The position numbers were made by a program, and so were the translations under genes. This document shows, piece by piece, positions 23,899 to 35,499 of a DNA stretch of 64,000 nt. Position 1 is the stretch's first letter; every line of letters begins with the position of its first letter. Source of the DNA: Acanthosoma haemorrhoidale (Eukaryota > Arthropoda > Insecta > Hemiptera > Acanthosomatidae); contig OV884012.1 in NCBI GenBank assembly GCA_930367205.1, forward strand, positions 154,457,405-154,521,404, given 5' to 3'. The notes under the pieces were generated by a model. It did not search any database. It saw only the letters and a program-made list of their open reading frames with translations, and was not told the origin of the DNA.

Positions 23899-23992
23899 AA
23901 TATAAGGTAAGCGGATAGCAGTATATAACATATTATATATAAGGATAGAGATATATAATATATTATATACTGCTATCCGCTTACCTTATATT
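23899..23992. repeat. Near-perfect hairpin: 42-bp arms, 10-nt loop
   Basis: Left arm 23899-23940 and right arm 23951-23992 are reverse complements with a single mismatch; the loop 23941-23950 is AAGGATAGAG. The outer half of each arm has a non-AT-only core (GGTAAGCGGATAGCAG), so this is not a chance result of AT richness. It could be an inverted duplication, a cruciform-prone site or a small-RNA precursor. Confidence 0.93.
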
Positions 23993-24029
23993 AGTTGAAC
24001 CAAACCTCTATGCCACGGTCAAACAAATA

Positions 24030-24330
24030 AAACAATGCATAGAACTGAATATAATGGTAATGACATTGACTTATTTGACTCTATTGGTTTGATTAATTTA
24101 TCAAACTCTCAGCGTAATGCATTAGCATTAAAGTTAAAAATTAAAATTAAATTGTTTAACATTGATACTTACGGTAAAGGTAGATTTCGTGTTGATCAAT
24201 GAAATGTTTAGTTGGATATTGAAAATAGAGAAAGATAAAAGATAATTTACTCAACGATAAATCTAATCATTTATTTTTTAAGTAACATTTAATGATGAGT
24301 ATTATATAGATGGTTGCATAAAAACTAAAT
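24030..24330 (-). repeat. Family F dispersed repeat, inverted copy
   Basis: The minus strand matches 25480-25840 on the plus strand, including the CTAATGCATTACGC core, the TTTGATA/ATCAAAC pair and a GTTTAGTTGGATATT block. The plus strand happens to keep a 50-codon frame from 24033 (begins MHRTEYNGND), which I do not recognise. Confidence 0.5.
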
Positions 24331-25479
24331 ATAAAGAATCACTTTATTTGAACTATTTACCGTGAAAGACGTACAAAGGTGTCTTCCACGAATGCATATC
24401 TATGTCCTCCTAAGGACATCTTCAGAGTTTCAGGTCCTCTCACTCACCCCGCGGCTCCACTTCATCTATTCATCAAAAACTGATCTGCCTCAAGACGCTG
24501 ATTCTCCCATATCCATCTCAAAAAAGTTCTTTATCTCTTCCTGCACCCCGGCCTGTACCAAAAGGGTTTAATGGTACCGTATCCAACAAGAAAAACCCAA
24601 CGAGCAGACAATTTTCACACCAGCCACTTTGTTCCTTGCTCTACCTGTGTTTTTTTTTTGTTTCCCCCCCCCCAACCCCTGTGAGTCAATATTTTTTTTA
24701 AAATTAATTATTTATATTGATTACAATTTTTGCATGAGGTTGTCTCCTTGTACTCCATAGCATCCATTTTAAGGTGTGCGTGTCTTAAAACTAACATCGG
24801 ATTTTGGTTAAAAACAATTATATAATGTAAAAGGGTCTCGGTGATGGTGCTCACCTTCGGGTTACAATAAAGGCTCTACTTTTTCTCCTTATCGGGCTAT
24901 TTGTACTCTTAAAAGTAATGTGTCTATAAACATCTACGAGCTAATGTTAATTTATCATATCATACCTACGTTATTCACCTAGGTGTCATTAGAGATAGCA
25001 TTGTCTACGAACCGAAAAGGAAAATTTATTTATTTCAATGAATAAATTTTGAAATGTTAAATAACACTACTCATGCTTAATCTATGTTTTTTCTACATTA
25101 TAATAAATTATGTATATGTGGTAAGTTCCATATATAACGATGGATGGGGAAAAACACTTCTTTTCTCAGAAAGAATAAGGAGAGAGTATTTTGAGTAGAG
25201 GGGGGGGGGGTTGTGAGTCAGAGGAGAACAGTTTTTTTTGTTGGCAGTGATTCAAATTTCAGTTTTTGGAGAAAGAGGTCTGAGGATAGAACACAGACTA
25301 CCTGTCAGTCAGTTCAAGTTTTTGAAGAGGTGAAGGGGCTCAGAGGTGAAACACTGGACGGAATCATAAAATAAGCCGTCACATTAGTCTTGGACATAAT
25401 ATATGTTAGTATTTAATTTTTAATTAGAACGTACATATATTCATTTTTTTATTTCATTTAATTATATATAATTTTAATA
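24331..25479. other. No gene; LINE A hairpin relic at 24820-24880
   Basis: Contains a lone GGTGA/TCACC hairpin (24840-24855) with the flanking TTCGGGTTACAATAAAGG typical of minus-strand LINE A 3' ends. It also has homopolymer runs at 24650-24675 and a G-run at 25201-25210. No gene is seen. Confidence 0.45.
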
Positions 25480-25840
25480 AATCATTAGTTTTATCGTAAA
25501 CTCAAATATGTTTTATTTTTCTTCATTATTAATATCCAACTAAACCTTCCATTGATGTAACATGCAATTAACTTTGGGAAATAATCCAATTGGAGTAAGA
25601 AATCAACTTTGTTGAATCGATGTTAATCAATCTGATTTTGATTTTCAAGTTTATCACCAATGCATTACGCCAAGTGTTTGATAGAGTATTAAATAGATCA
25701 AGCCAAATAATTCAATTCAAATATTCAATTTTATTTCGCTATAGTCAAATAGTGTAGAGCTGTGGTTCACCGAATAAGGTATGTAAATAGAAATATATAA
25801 CAGATGATAGATGATTGTGTAGGTTCAAGATACTTGAAAT
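25480..25840 (+). repeat. Family F dispersed repeat, copy 4
   Basis: Contains the ATTAACTTTGGGAAATAATCC lead, the CCAATGCATTACGCCAAG core and AGATCAAGCC. With the inverted copy at 24030-24330 it forms an inverted pair about 1.2 kb apart. Confidence 0.5.
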
Positions 25841-27061
25841 AAAATTGTATTCAAAATTTTATTATAGGTGCTAATCATGTTAGTTACATACTCTAACTAA
25901 TAACTTGATGGAAAAAGCTACTTTTAATGATTTAAAAAATTTTGTATCTGCAATACCAATTCATTTTTTCACCATTCATTTTTTTTAATATCTCGGTATA
26001 ATGGTATTCATTCTCTCCACCCTTACTCTACGTCTCTTCTACATATTTAAAAAATTACAATTGGTATAAAAAATAATAGCAGTCAGTAGAATAGGTATTG
26101 GAAAAATAAATGGTATGGCTAATCAGACCTTGATCAAATTTAAACACTTTTTCATTATTATAAAGACAAAAGAATAAAGATAATATAGGTAACGAGGAAA
26201 TAGATTATAATATTCAATTACAATCATTTATGTCATTGATAAGACAACTGTACATGATTTCTCATAAAGCAATATCAAGAACATACCCTATGTTATTAGT
26301 ACTAGACTATGATGGTATGTGTAATTAGAAGAATTAAAATAATGATAAAAATAATTAAAATAAAACAGATCTGTTGGTATTAATTCTTACCTAACTTAGC
26401 TCTAACTAACGCTGCTGAAAAGTTGCGATTTAATTTGTATTTTTCCCTGGAATTCGACTAAAAAAATAGCTTTTGGTTTTTTTTTTGGTTTTTTTTCATT
26501 ACTTAAATGTTTCCCATTGCCTTTGTGCGACCAATTGCTCAGGGGGGTGCAAATTATTCCAGTGGTCCGAACTCACTAATATGTTTTGTTTGTAGTATTA
26601 TACTCTAGTGAAACTATTCTAATGGTCTAATCTAGCTCATTAATATTCTGGCACTAAAGTTTCAAAAAAAATTTTGATTTCTTGTCATCATGGATTTATG
26701 TTGTTTACCTAATACACAAAAAACCGTCCTATTCTATGTAAAAGATCGTAAAATTGCGATTGGAATACCTTTAGAAGATTTTCATTTAAAAATATATAAC
26801 GAAAATACATCATATACACCTAGAACTGATTTTGAAGGCCTAATTTCGAGAAATGATGGCTACCTTATCGAAGTCCATATAATCCAACAAAATTTTACAC
26901 AAACCAAAGTTAACACAAACCCATACTAACACCCGTGGTGTTTTTTTTGTTTTTTTGACTGATTTAATGTCTTGATGAATGAAATATTGAATCAGTAATT
27001 GGTCATATATTATTTACATTCTTATCTGACCTACTAAAATATATTTTTTAAATTCACTATC
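25841..27061. other. AT-rich DNA with one unrecognised 79-codon frame
   Basis: The frame 26690-26929 (+) starts MDLCCLPNTQK and ends TKVNTNPY. It has mixed composition rather than AT-only residues, but no family, signal peptide, splice site or codon bias supports it. I do not call it a gene. Confidence 0.3.
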
Positions 27062-27702
27062 TTTTTTTTTTATTATGATAACATTACAATCTGCCTTATT
27101 GGACAATAGGTAATTGTGAAAAATGTTTTCATTCTTGCAATATCTACAATTTTCATTCACTCGCTCATTCATACAGTATTTACAAACAGCCCAGAGACCT
27201 CCCAAATCCACATGCATGTGACCTTCCTCGCATGTAAAAGAGGAAGTGGAGTCTTGGGAAGTCCCCCACGCTACTCCGTCAGCTGCGTTACTGGATACTA
27301 GCCAGTGGAGGCTGACCAAGAGCGCGAGAGCCACAGACGCTCAGGGCATGATTGGAGAAACTGGGCATTGCCAGGACTCCCACTGTTCCACATTTTTAGC
27401 AGGTCACGAGGTCACTGCCGCTTTAGTCTCTAAGGAGGATTATAGGGATGAGTGGCACAGTGTAATGAACGTGCTAGGGGATTAGGGTGGTTGGATAGGT
27501 TACTATGGAATTTTATGAACTTGGAAGGTATGAGTTCCAGAATGTAGGATATATTAAGATCGTTATGAAGGGTTTTGTTGCTGACGTAATAAGGGGCATT
27601 TACTATTGTTCTCAGGACTTTTGATTGAAAGGATTGGATACGCTTGATGTTCGACTTTTTTGCTGTCCCTCATAGCTCTATTTTGTATGCCCAGATTGGT
27701 AC
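27062..27702 (-). mobile_element. LINE B 3' end, 5' truncated
   Basis: The left edge is the A-rich 3' tail (T-run 27062-27071, then TATTATGATAACATTACAATC). The right edge stops inside the reverse transcriptase at about 27702. The minus strand reads the C-terminal region in pieces (blocks equivalent to LRTIVNA and HNDLNIPYI). The frames at 27014-27485 are repeat artefacts. Confidence 0.8.
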
Positions 27703-28299
27703 GAGTATAATAATTAGTTAACACAATCACAACAATTAGTTAGTCTATCATTTTATTTTTTTTCTATTCTATAAATTCATCTAAATATGAGACTTGAAAA
27801 AAATATTAAATTTTAGGAATGACCGACTGGCTTGGTTTGGGGGGTCTTTGAGTGACACTTTTGGTCCCCTACAGTACATAGGGATCAGTTCTATCAGACC
27901 ATATGCCTACCTAACTTTTGGGCCTGTTTATTTTGCTATCATGGATTCATGTTATTTTTTTTTTTTCTTCCCCATAAAATATCATTGATCAGAAGGCAGC
28001 ATGCCATATTACAAGGCAAATTTTATGGTTTTACACACCAGGTAAAACACTGATGGGTTATGTAAATGGGTTGAAAGGAAAATTCTCTCATAGTATTCTA
28101 CCTAAAAATTACGTTTATTTTACCCACAAGGGCTTTTGGCAGCTCACATTGCAACTGTCAAGTTCTAAAAAAAATTGGTATATTTTTCCAATTACAAAAC
28201 ATAAATATTGACAAGACGAAAACTATTAAAGAAAAAACTTAAATGCACTTGACATTGCGCAACTAATGAGCTAATGAGATGACTACCGCCGTGCTTTGA
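27703..28299. other. No gene seen
   Basis: AT-rich, includes T-runs at 27955-27968. The frame at 27794-27988 is unrecognised. Confidence 0.45.
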
Positions 28300-28639
28300 T
28301 GGGCTTCCCTTGTATTGAGTTCATTGTATCTGTTGAGCCTGATCCGTTTAAATTCCTCCAGCCCTCTCCCCTCGCCGTACGATCTACCGGGGAAGATGGA
28401 CCACGGGAGGGGTGCCGAGCAGGGGGTGGGGGCAGATCCCTGCGGTCCCATTGGCCGATTGAGGCCCCGCCCACAGATTGGCCACACCTACCCCTTCGCC
28501 TCCTGCCAAGTGTCTGTTCGTGCCGACAGTCTGTCTGCAGGCTTCAGTCCTTACGTACGTCCGACTGCCTGGAGCCTATCAACACAGCTGTCGTCCTCGC
28601 CACACAAGGCGTTTCCCGCCAACCCACTATTTATTGCAA
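28300..28639 (+). promoter_or_regulatory. CpG-rich promoter and likely non-coding first exon
   Basis: A sharply GC- and CpG-rich block in AT-rich DNA. It holds inverted CCAAT boxes (CATTGGCC at about 28449 and GATTGGCC at about 28476) on either side of a GC box (CCCCGCCC at about 28466). An arthropod-type initiator TCAGT lies at 28544-28548. The block ends in AA|GTAAGTAAAT, a near-consensus donor after 28639. The first downstream exon with an acceptor on this strand is the zinc-finger exon at 32006. If 28639 joins 32006, the frame from 28315 is also in phase with that exon, so an N-terminal extension cannot be ruled out, though its sequence looks unlike protein I know. Confidence 0.5.
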
Positions 28640-31600
28640 GTAAGTAAATTTATTTTATGCATATTACAAATAAATTGGGAATTATCACGCTTAAGTTTTT
28701 CAAGGAATTTACGTTTGAGTAAAAAAAGTTATTGTTCGCTTCAATTACGATATATGCTTAAATGAGTGAATGACGCAAAAGGGGGCAAAATGTGCGTCAA
28801 AAAAACAGAAATTTCAAAATAGTGACAAAGACCACCCTTCAACATATGGCAAATATCAGAATGTAATTAATAGATAATTCTACATTTTCATACAATTTTA
28901 TTCCCTTCTGTTAATATAATAAAAACAAAAGTATGTTAAATTCGGGACATAGTGTTTTTTATTGTAATTATCATAAAGACGGCTGATAAACAATTGTACC
29001 TGTTTAATTGTGGGGCGTCTTTCCCTCATCGTGGCTGGTAATGAAGAACTAATCACTAATGTTTTGGGAGCTCGACGAAACTACTTTGCCGTCACCACTG
29101 CGGTCATCTATGGTTCACCCAGTTCGTAGTGAGGTGTGCTAATGCGCATGTCTTAAACTTCAAAGACGGTTTCCTTCCTCCCCCCCCCACGGATCCACCA
29201 CCATGTTGTTTGAAGGGAGTGGCCATTGAAAATCAAAGCATTCGCACAGTTTCAGAAAGAGCTGTCACCATTTATTAGTCACGTGATTTAATTGTGACGT
29301 TATCACAAAATGTTTTTTGTCTTTAATCTTTGGAAGTATCTCATCAGTCATTTTTTTTTTATTTTTAAACGCCCTTATAAATAATCTCATTCAGAGCATG
29401 AAAGGTGTATTACCTTTAAAATTATATTTTTAACTCATGATATAAGAAATGTTTATCGAAAAAAAGTTTTAGAATACAGCTCTGAACGTACAGTAGAAGT
29501 TTAATTTTTAAGCAGTTAAACTATAGTAGTTCTTATATTAGAAAGATATTATACAGGTAGAGCATATTTACAATCGACATGATTGTATAGCAATTTATTA
29601 CAAGTACTAATTGTAGTATTAATTCTACCATTATTTATAAATAATTACCTTGGATATAATATTCTTGGAAAGAAGAGTAATAAACGTTATGCCACCAAAA
29701 CAGCTGAAACATTATTTATTGTATTGGAATAATTAAACTAATAACTCTTAATTTTTGCGCATCGCAAATTTATTGTAAAAGGGAGCAAAATTAACAAAAC
29801 GAAATGAGTAAAATTTAGTTAAAATAGTTTATGAAATATATAATGCGTTAATTTAATTTGTTAACTCTGTAACTTTTGGTTGCAACACAAAATAACATTA
29901 ATGTTCAGTACACAGCAGCCAGAAAATTTGTTTTTCAATTAATAATAATTTAAACGTTCTCAGTCCTCATCTAATATAATACTGTGTAATAAATTTAATG
30001 AAACTAAAATTCCGAATAGCGTCCAAAAAGTACTTACTAGTCTTGAAATTCTCAAATTAAAGCCTTGGTTGTTTCTGGTATTTATTTATGTAATAAGTGA
30101 AAATAAATCAAAGGATTAAATTAAATATTTAAATAAAGCATCATCCAGACCTCAGACATAATCAAAATTCTACTAAAAAAACATTTTTATGTAGTACATG
30201 AAAGAATATTTTATTTTTTGACTTTGTCCTGCATTTGAGAACATGTTGACTTAATAAATATAATAGAGAGACCAAAGGTTTTATCTAGGGATGGATTTTA
30301 TGAATACATATGATAATCAGTTGCTATAAACTGCTTGGGGCCCATGGGTTCAAATCCCTAGTGAAAGATGAATTTATTTCACTTGCATAAATAAAAGTTG
30401 GTATATAATATGATAGCCCACCACTCCTGTACTGTGACCATAATACAGACCGTGAAACTATAATAAAAATTATTTATCATATAAATAATCAGACATTATC
30501 ATGTCATTTATCTTCTAATGGTATTTAATTCAGCACAATGCAATATAAAATCTTTTAAGTTAAAACACTGAAATTAAAACATAACGCTTTTTTTGAACAG
30601 AAACTGTGTGTAAAAATTAAAAATGATCCTATTAGAAAAATAATAACCATAAAATATAGATAATAATAAACGAAACTTGTGATTTAGCTTAATTAATAAT
30701 TTTTATTTATAAATAAATGATTTATGTTTGTTATACCTGTACCATGTCCATTATCTATATATGGATACAAAGGGAAAATTTAAGGAACTGTTTTGAGACC
30801 TGGCAATAGAAATTGGGTACACGTTTAATATCCAAACGTTCGCCAATAAAAGCTTTCCTCGTAATTTGTAAAACTAACACTTTTTAAAGAGATTTTTAGT
30901 AGTTGTTTTTTTTTAATCGTTTCATAAATACTTTTAAAAACGAAAACAATCCATTATTTCTTCACATTTTACACCTATATTTATGGGCGAGGCCTGGATT
31001 TATGGAGGGGTGGGAGGGACTTCTAGCCCTTGGGGATATGAGTATTTTTGGGGGTAAAAAAAAAAACAAGTAAATTATAATTAACCATACTTACTTAAGT
31101 GCCTATACTTACTTCAATAATAATTATAATTCAATATAATATTTCATACAAGAACCTTTTTCTGATTATAATTTTTTTTTTTCTTAATTGGTGGCAGTAG
31201 ATACGTGGTAAAGGGTGTACCACTGTTAATTTCGTTTATATGTATGAACACTTCAATAAATAATACTTAGTTCATAATTGTTTACCTGGCCTTGGTTATA
31301 CACACGAACAAGTAAGCCTACTGAGAACCGGACAAGTAATCCAGTCAATTTAATCCACCGATTGCGGCCGAGTTGGGGGGGGGGGCGATTCCCCCAACCC
31401 CCTATCCTCAGCCACCCCTTCACAGTTAGCAGCACTGAATCAGGCCTCGTTTTAACCACTCGTGTAAAGTGAGCCAGTGAATTTGTAATTAGAGGGAATT
31501 ACAACTACACTTAATAATTAAACCATACAAATATATTTTAATAGACTGTGAGTTGTAATGAACTGGTTCTTTTGTTGACAATCACGTCTTTTGAAATACT

Positions 31601-32005
31601 TATAGGAAATGCTTTTACTATCATAAATAGGAAAAATATTTACAGCATTAATTCTATTCAAGCCTGTTTCACTAGTGGATATAATAATTTATTTTTTCTA
31701 AAAAATTTATTTTTTTAATACCCTTAAAATTATATTATGTTTAAAAGTTGTTTCATCAAAAAATTTTTTTGGCATTCGTACTCTTAAAGCGATTTAAACC
31801 AACCGAACTGGTTTCCTGAATAAAATGAACTATTACAAAATATAACGCAGCTCCAGGCTGCGCCCGGAACACCTCCTTTTGATAGTGAAAACCAAATGTT
31901 GAGAAAATTGATATTAGAAATTTAGATAACTTCCATAAGTCATATATAGGGGTACCTAAACTAAACATTTGGTAACTATTCCTAACAAAATCTTTTTGGT
32001 TTCAG
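28640..32005 (+). other. Probable intron, AT-rich
   Basis: Begins at the GTAAGT donor at 28640 and ends with the polypyrimidine-AG acceptor TCTTTTTGGTTTCAG at 31991-32005. It contains no supported gene. A C-run block at 31375-31400 and poly(A)/poly(T) runs are present. The GC-rich frames at 31253-31472 oppose each other on both strands and are not called. Confidence 0.45.
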
Positions 32006-32871
32006 AGGACACAGTTGAAATGACGATGGACATTCGACGGAGGATGGTAGGCGACAGCGGCCCCTACTCGGAACCAGAGCCCCCAGCAAAGCCACCGACC
32101 AAGAGGAGTTTCGACGTGGCATTCCTGATGGCCCCGGACGATAGCTCCAAGAAAAGGCACCAGGAGGAGCTGAAGGAGCAACTCCGGCTGGTCACAAGCA
32201 GCTCCATGTTGTACGCTCACGAGGAGAAGAGGTTCCCGGAGATCGGACTGTTGATGCCATCGCCCAAGGAGGAGTTCCCGAAGAGTGCCTTCACCAAAGT
32301 GAATAAGGAGTCCGTGTCTCCTGGACCTGCCGAGTACCAGCGGGTGTCCCCGGACCTGTCCCCTAATTCCAGGTCACCCCCCTACTATCCCCAATCAATA
32401 CCGAAGTACGTATCCAAGTCGGCGTATTTCCGCGACAAAACCAGCCCGGAACTGGAGAAGGTAGGAGTAAGCTCCAAGAGGCTGCCGGAAATGGTGCCGT
32501 ACGGTGGCCTAGCCATGGCCTTTCCGTTCCCTCCTCCTCCAGCTATCCTGACTCCAGCGACCGCCCTCATCCCGTCTTCCCTGGCGGCACTCACCCTCCC
32601 TGCGCAGAACGTCTGCGCCAAGTGCAACATCAGCTTCAGGATGACCTCCGACCTGGTGTACCATATGCGGTGCCAGCACAAGAGCGACCACGTGAGCGTT
32701 GACAGCGGTCGCCGCAGGAGGGAGCAGGACAAGCTGCGGTGCCCGGTCTGCAACGAGACCTTCCGGGAGCGGCACCACCTCACCAGGCACATGACAGCCC
32801 ATCAGGACAAGGATGGGGACAAGGACGCCGACGAAGAGGAAGGACCCATCAGGAGGCGGATGACCAAGTGA
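32006..32871 (+). CDS. Prdm8: PRDM8/ZNF488-like C2H2 zinc-finger protein, last exon
   Basis: The exon starts after a strong acceptor with phase 1 (one base from the previous exon completes the first codon). The first internal Met is at 32020, and no other start is visible in the exon before it. Two C2H2 fingers lie at the C-terminus. Finger 1, at 32614-32679, has the form C-x2-C-x12-H-x4-H and reads CAKCNISFRMTSDLVYHM. Finger 2, at 32740-32802, is C-x2-C-x12-H-x3-H and reads CPVCNETFRERHHLTRHMTA. This finger pair with its basic linker (GRRRREQDK) is what I recall of the C-terminus of vertebrate PRDM8 and ZNF488, which are nuclear, DNA-binding transcriptional repressors active in neural development. 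The N-terminal part is a disordered Ser/Pro-rich linker with a SFDVAFLMAPD block. The PR domain and the first finger of PRDM8 are not in this exon, nor did I find them elsewhere in the window. Codon use is strongly GC-ending, unlike all surrounding DNA. The role in this species is inferred. The stop is TGA followed by C; see the next entry. Confidence 0.8.
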
Positions 32872-32937
32872 CCCAGGTACCGGAAGGACCAGCCTCTGGA
32901 CTACACCAACCACTTCCCGCAGGACCCCTTCATCTGA
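32872..32937 (+). CDS. In-frame extension beyond the TGA, possible readthrough
   Basis: After TGA 32869-32871 the same frame runs for 21 sense codons to TGA 32935-32937. Twenty of the 21 codons end in G or C, the same bias as the exon, and the composition drops soon after the second stop. The peptide contains KDQPLDYTNHFPQ, where PLDYT resembles the PxDLS/T type of CtBP-binding motif found in several PRDM proteins. UGA-C is the leakiest stop context known in insects. A recent nonsense mutation or a sequence error (for instance TGG or CGA as the true codon) would explain the data equally well. Confidence 0.55.
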   Translation, partial: PRYRKDQPLDYTNHFPQDPFI

Positions 32938-34310
32938 ATCGACCAGAAGCCCATACACCAAGTCCAATGCTCACTCTTTAACACAGGGGTACTCAAAGTT
33001 TTATATATTTTACAGCCACTTTTGTATAGTAAAATTTTCTGGTATATGCACCCAACCCTCGTCTTGTGTGCTACAGTTCCGCTACTCAGTCTTGACTAAC
33101 AGAAAGTAACTTCTGCATCGTACGAAATTCCCTACCACACGCCAGGTTGACTATCCCTGCTTTGTCGTATCCCACATTTCTCACTTTTCCACTTGACGCC
33201 TGCCTCCACTAAAACAAATTATAGCCACCTCTTTGTACAACTGTTTCTGTATTATCGGTTACAGTCTATTGCAACAGTAAAAACTGTACCTTCCAATTCA
33301 TATCCAACGCTATTTTGGTATTAGATTGATTAAAATACGATACATAAGTTGTGCAGTATGTATTTCTTAGCTAATCTTATACATTATGTAATGTAAATGT
33401 GTAGCTACTCACATGAAAATACTAAATGAGTGGTGATTTATGAAGCACTAATTCATTCACATGTTGATTGAAAATAATTGATATTATTTGAATGAAAAGG
33501 ACAGATATTTAGTTTTCCATTTTTACAACTTTTTCCATCTAATAACCTTAAATACATCCTCTTTAGTAATAATTTTAAAAGTTGATCAATGCTTTTAAAC
33601 TGTCCTGTCCGAGTGGTTTAAAATCTAGATACATATCATGATCATATTATGTAATAAAAAATCACCCATAAACTAAGCTAATATTGACTTTTTGACCTGT
33701 TTATTAAAGAATAACAATGTCCAAAGACGATATCCATTCAAGAACCTGTGATTGTATACAATGTAAATACATAGATCTTCCAACAGGTCGTTAAAAATAC
33801 ATATAATTGTAAAATTTTGTGTCGTAAGACCTATAGTTAAAAGCATTGTAAATTAAGACATAATCTAGTCACTCGTAATAACTATACATAAAGACATTAA
33901 AAATAATATTTAAAATCTTTTATGGCAATGTGCTATGCTACCTAATATATATGTGTAATTAGGAAATTACTCTTAAGATAATTGATATGAGCATCAGATG
34001 CTTTATATGTGTATTTAAATGTAGTTAAGTGAAATATTGTACAGTAAAATTATTATTATACCCTATAAATAGATCAAAATAAAAGGTGTACATATTACCC
34101 AAGGCTCTGTGCAATAATTATTGTTGTTATTTTTTATGTATATTAATGTATTATATGTTAGCGCCAAAAAACGAATTAGTTATTAAATATATTTGTTATA
34201 TCCTGAAAATATCAAGGTTTTCTCATATGTATTACCAGTAGAAGTTTCTTCATAGAAGTTTTATTAAATTAAATGTTTAGGTTTGTCTTTCCTCTAGTGC
34301 AAAATAAAAG
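32938..34310 (+). other. Probable 3' UTR
   Basis: AT-rich non-coding DNA after the last stop. Poly(A)-signal hexamers AATAAA occur at about 33653, 34078 and 34303; the last is followed by an A-run at 34317-34327. The choice of end is inferred, and no other gene signal appears before the LINE at 34546. Confidence 0.4.
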
Positions 34311-34545
34311 CTCGTCAAAAAAAAAAATTCTATAAATTATTCATATAATATAATCATCATATAAATATGTGGAGTACATAACTTTGATTGTTTGAAGAGT
34401 TGATTCGTGTATATTAAACAGTATATTTGTTGAAAAGTTGTTTCATTTCTTCCTGAACTTTTTATTTATAGGTGTGACAGGAAGTCCTCTTGACCAATGG
34501 AGACATCTTCCCAAAATGTGTACATAGAGAAGGAATGATGGATCA

Positions 34546-35092
34546 TCAAATCACAGGAATTTTTTTTTTTTTCGTTAGCTCTCTAATTATAAGATTAAGG
34601 ATAAGGGAAAAATAAAGGGATATTTGGGTTGAGCGGATCGAAGGTGGTGTGAGGGACTTAAGGAGTGTGGGAAGCCTCGGTAGAGGTTGATAGTTGCGGT
34701 TCAGAGGTGAGAGTCCACTGGTGGCTGGGCCTAGAGTCCCTCTAGGCATGCAGTGCAGTCTTATTTAGTCGGATAGCAGTGCTGGGTGCCTCTTAGAGGC
34801 TTGTTGTTAGTGGGCCAAGCGCCGTGATGTCCACCATTTGGTCTGCTTTACCAGATCTTGAGAGTTGCCATCTTGCCGGTAGCGGTGGGGGTGTCATGTC
34901 TCGGAATAGAGGGTTTTGGCTATGTTTCATCGAGTCAAAGAACTTGATGTGTCTTCTTTGGATGGCTTCGGTGATGGTGGGGACTTCGAACTTTTCGTGC
35001 ATGTCGGGAGCCTTCATATTACGGAGAGGGGTATGCCACAGTGCCGTGCGCAGGATTTTGTTCTGAAAGCTCTGGAGGAATAACAGGAACAA
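34546..35092 (-). mobile_element. LINE C (Jockey-like) 3' end
   Basis: On the minus strand a 99-codon frame (34793-35092) encodes a reverse-transcriptase C-terminus: QSFQNKILRTALWHTPLRN, then ITEAIQRRHIKFFDSM and MTPPPLPARWQ. A 240-bp 3' UTR follows, with poly(A) seen as a T-run at 34559-34572. The 5' end is truncated at about 35092. Its coding end resembles LINE A, so the two are related subfamilies. Confidence 0.8.
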
Positions 35093-35298
35093 TTTATTTT
35101 TTATTTTAAGCTACAAACGTTATCACGAGAGTTTCTCCATTTTCTTTAGCTCATAAAACCTTCATTTCATTGACTAGCTTTTGCAGCAATTATTTGTTAA
35201 ACATCAACATTATATATAAAAATCATTCTGAAACGTAGAATAACACTAATGAGAAGCACATGGATTTGACTGAGCCAGGTTTTATCTTGATCACTTGA

Positions 35299-35499
35299 TT
35301 ACATAACACTTGAGTGTCCAAGATAAGCTCTCTTTACAAAGTCACTAACAGTTTGTATGTTCTCTTCTAAAGTGTACTCTCCGCATGTGTAGTGAATCAC
35401 ATCCGGATGATTTACACAACATATCCTACTTGAACTCATTTTATTTCTATTCAACGACACAAATACAACACAATACGTTTTAGGTTGAATATATAACAA
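35299..35499 (-). pseudogene. Fragment of a repeat-associated Cys-rich protein
   Basis: The frame contains MSSSRICCVNHPDVIHYTCGEYTLEE and SDFVKRAYLGH, then breaks off. I recall very similar starts (a C-x-NHPD-x-C-Y-x-C-GEYT arrangement, then a kinked FVK-AY block) in many uncharacterised, repeat-encoded proteins of insects, especially Hemiptera. Function is unknown to me, and the second half of the Cys array is missing here. It is most likely a truncated copy. Similarity is from memory, not a search. Confidence 0.45.

Noticed and set aside
26690..26929. 79-codon frame as a gene
   Set aside because: No family, no codon bias and no splice or promoter signals; it is mentioned only under the region entry.
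32006..32871. Exon as a processed pseudogene
   Set aside because: It has a proper splice acceptor, no poly(A) tail or target duplication, and an intact frame with both fingers; the TGA with open continuation is the only oddity.
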